Assembly: GCA_012034765.1 (NCBI GenBank)
Contig: JAAUOU010000034.1
Span: 1-41,271, forward strand
Source of the DNA: Pleurocapsaceae cyanobacterium CSU_1_1
Lineage (GTDB): Bacteria > Cyanobacteriota > Cyanobacteriia > Cyanobacteriales > Xenococcaceae
DNA length: 41,271 nt
Direction: 5' to 3'
Under the pieces are notes generated by a model. That model saw nothing but the letters and a program-made list of their open reading frames with translations, did no database searches and was not told the DNA's origin. The translations under genes and the position numbers were made by a program. Below, piece by piece: positions 41,168 to 41,271 of the stretch (positions are counted from its first letter, which is position 1; every line of letters starts with the position of its first letter).

Positions 41168-41271
41168 TAAACGATACTCTGTATGTGCTTCATAGCTTTA
41201 AGACCTTTGAGATAAAATGGCAATTTATTGAGAGCTCTTTTCATTAATTTTTCGACCCACTCCCAGCATAT
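41168..41271 (-). CDS. 3' end of an unidentified minus-strand gene
   Basis: From the window edge a minus-strand frame stays open for 34 codons (CWEWVEKLMKRALNKLPFYL, then KAMKHIQSIV) and stops with TAG at 41168-41170. It is amphipathic and basic, with no recognised motif. It is convergent with the AraC gene and followed by a hairpin, which is consistent with the end of a real gene. Confidence 0.35.

Overview
The window looks like a low-GC cyanobacterial genome. The octamer GCGATCGC (HIP1) recurs throughout, and several families are typically cyanobacterial: AAA-like/WD40 proteins with 14 repeats, an NB-ARC/WD40 protein, DevBCA-type exporters and short XerC-like integrases. I cannot assign a genus. 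No tRNA, rRNA or CRISPR array was seen.

Left part (1-5.6 kb): a plasmid-type module with an archaeo-eukaryotic-primase-like replication protein, flanked by dead mobile DNA (integrase fragment, 286-bp MITE, 27-bp dispersed repeat), then a small AAA-like ATPase gene split by a frameshift. 5.6-14.7 kb holds two very large sensor/STAND-like systems. On the minus strand three frames reconstruct one Cache-HAMP-AAA-WD40 protein of about 1686 aa. On the plus strand lies an intact 1172-aa HTH-NB-ARC-WD40 protein behind four 22-bp tandem repeats.

Centre (14.7-34.6 kb, all minus strand): a secondary-metabolite locus. In transcription order it runs: membrane di-iron desaturase, 56-aa membrane protein, KS-AT, ACP-ACP-KR-DH, PPTase with two hot-dog domains, DUF1702-like protein, and two halogenase-like flavoproteins. 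The KS and domain order are those of enediyne/PUFA-type iterative PKSs, but the usual single chain is split over three genes. I see none of the E4/UnbV or E5/UnbU accessory genes, so a linear polyene-derived lipid is at least as likely a product as an enediyne. Downstream come a decayed TauE/SafE gene and a DevBCA-type exporter. Its membrane-fusion subunit carries a response-regulator receiver domain at the N-terminus. A 65-bp element (59/65 identical) sits upstream of both the desaturase and a small secreted Cys-motif protein beyond the exporter.

Right part (35.2-41.3 kb): a CPA2-type antiporter, a second MITE, then a cassette of a single-chain tandem ribbon-helix-helix protein, a heme-oxygenase-like di-iron oxidase and an unannotated 43-aa acidic peptide. 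After these come a dead integrase carrying a 24-bp palindromic insertion, a Tn3 transposase remnant and an AraC-type regulator.

Caution on reading frames: six genes, perhaps seven, are broken at sites where adding one base (six times in a homopolymer run of 4-6, once in a CC pair) restores a full family-like protein. Either this is a systematic homopolymer under-call in the assembly or the lineage is accumulating frameshifts. I annotate the pieces and state the reconstruction.
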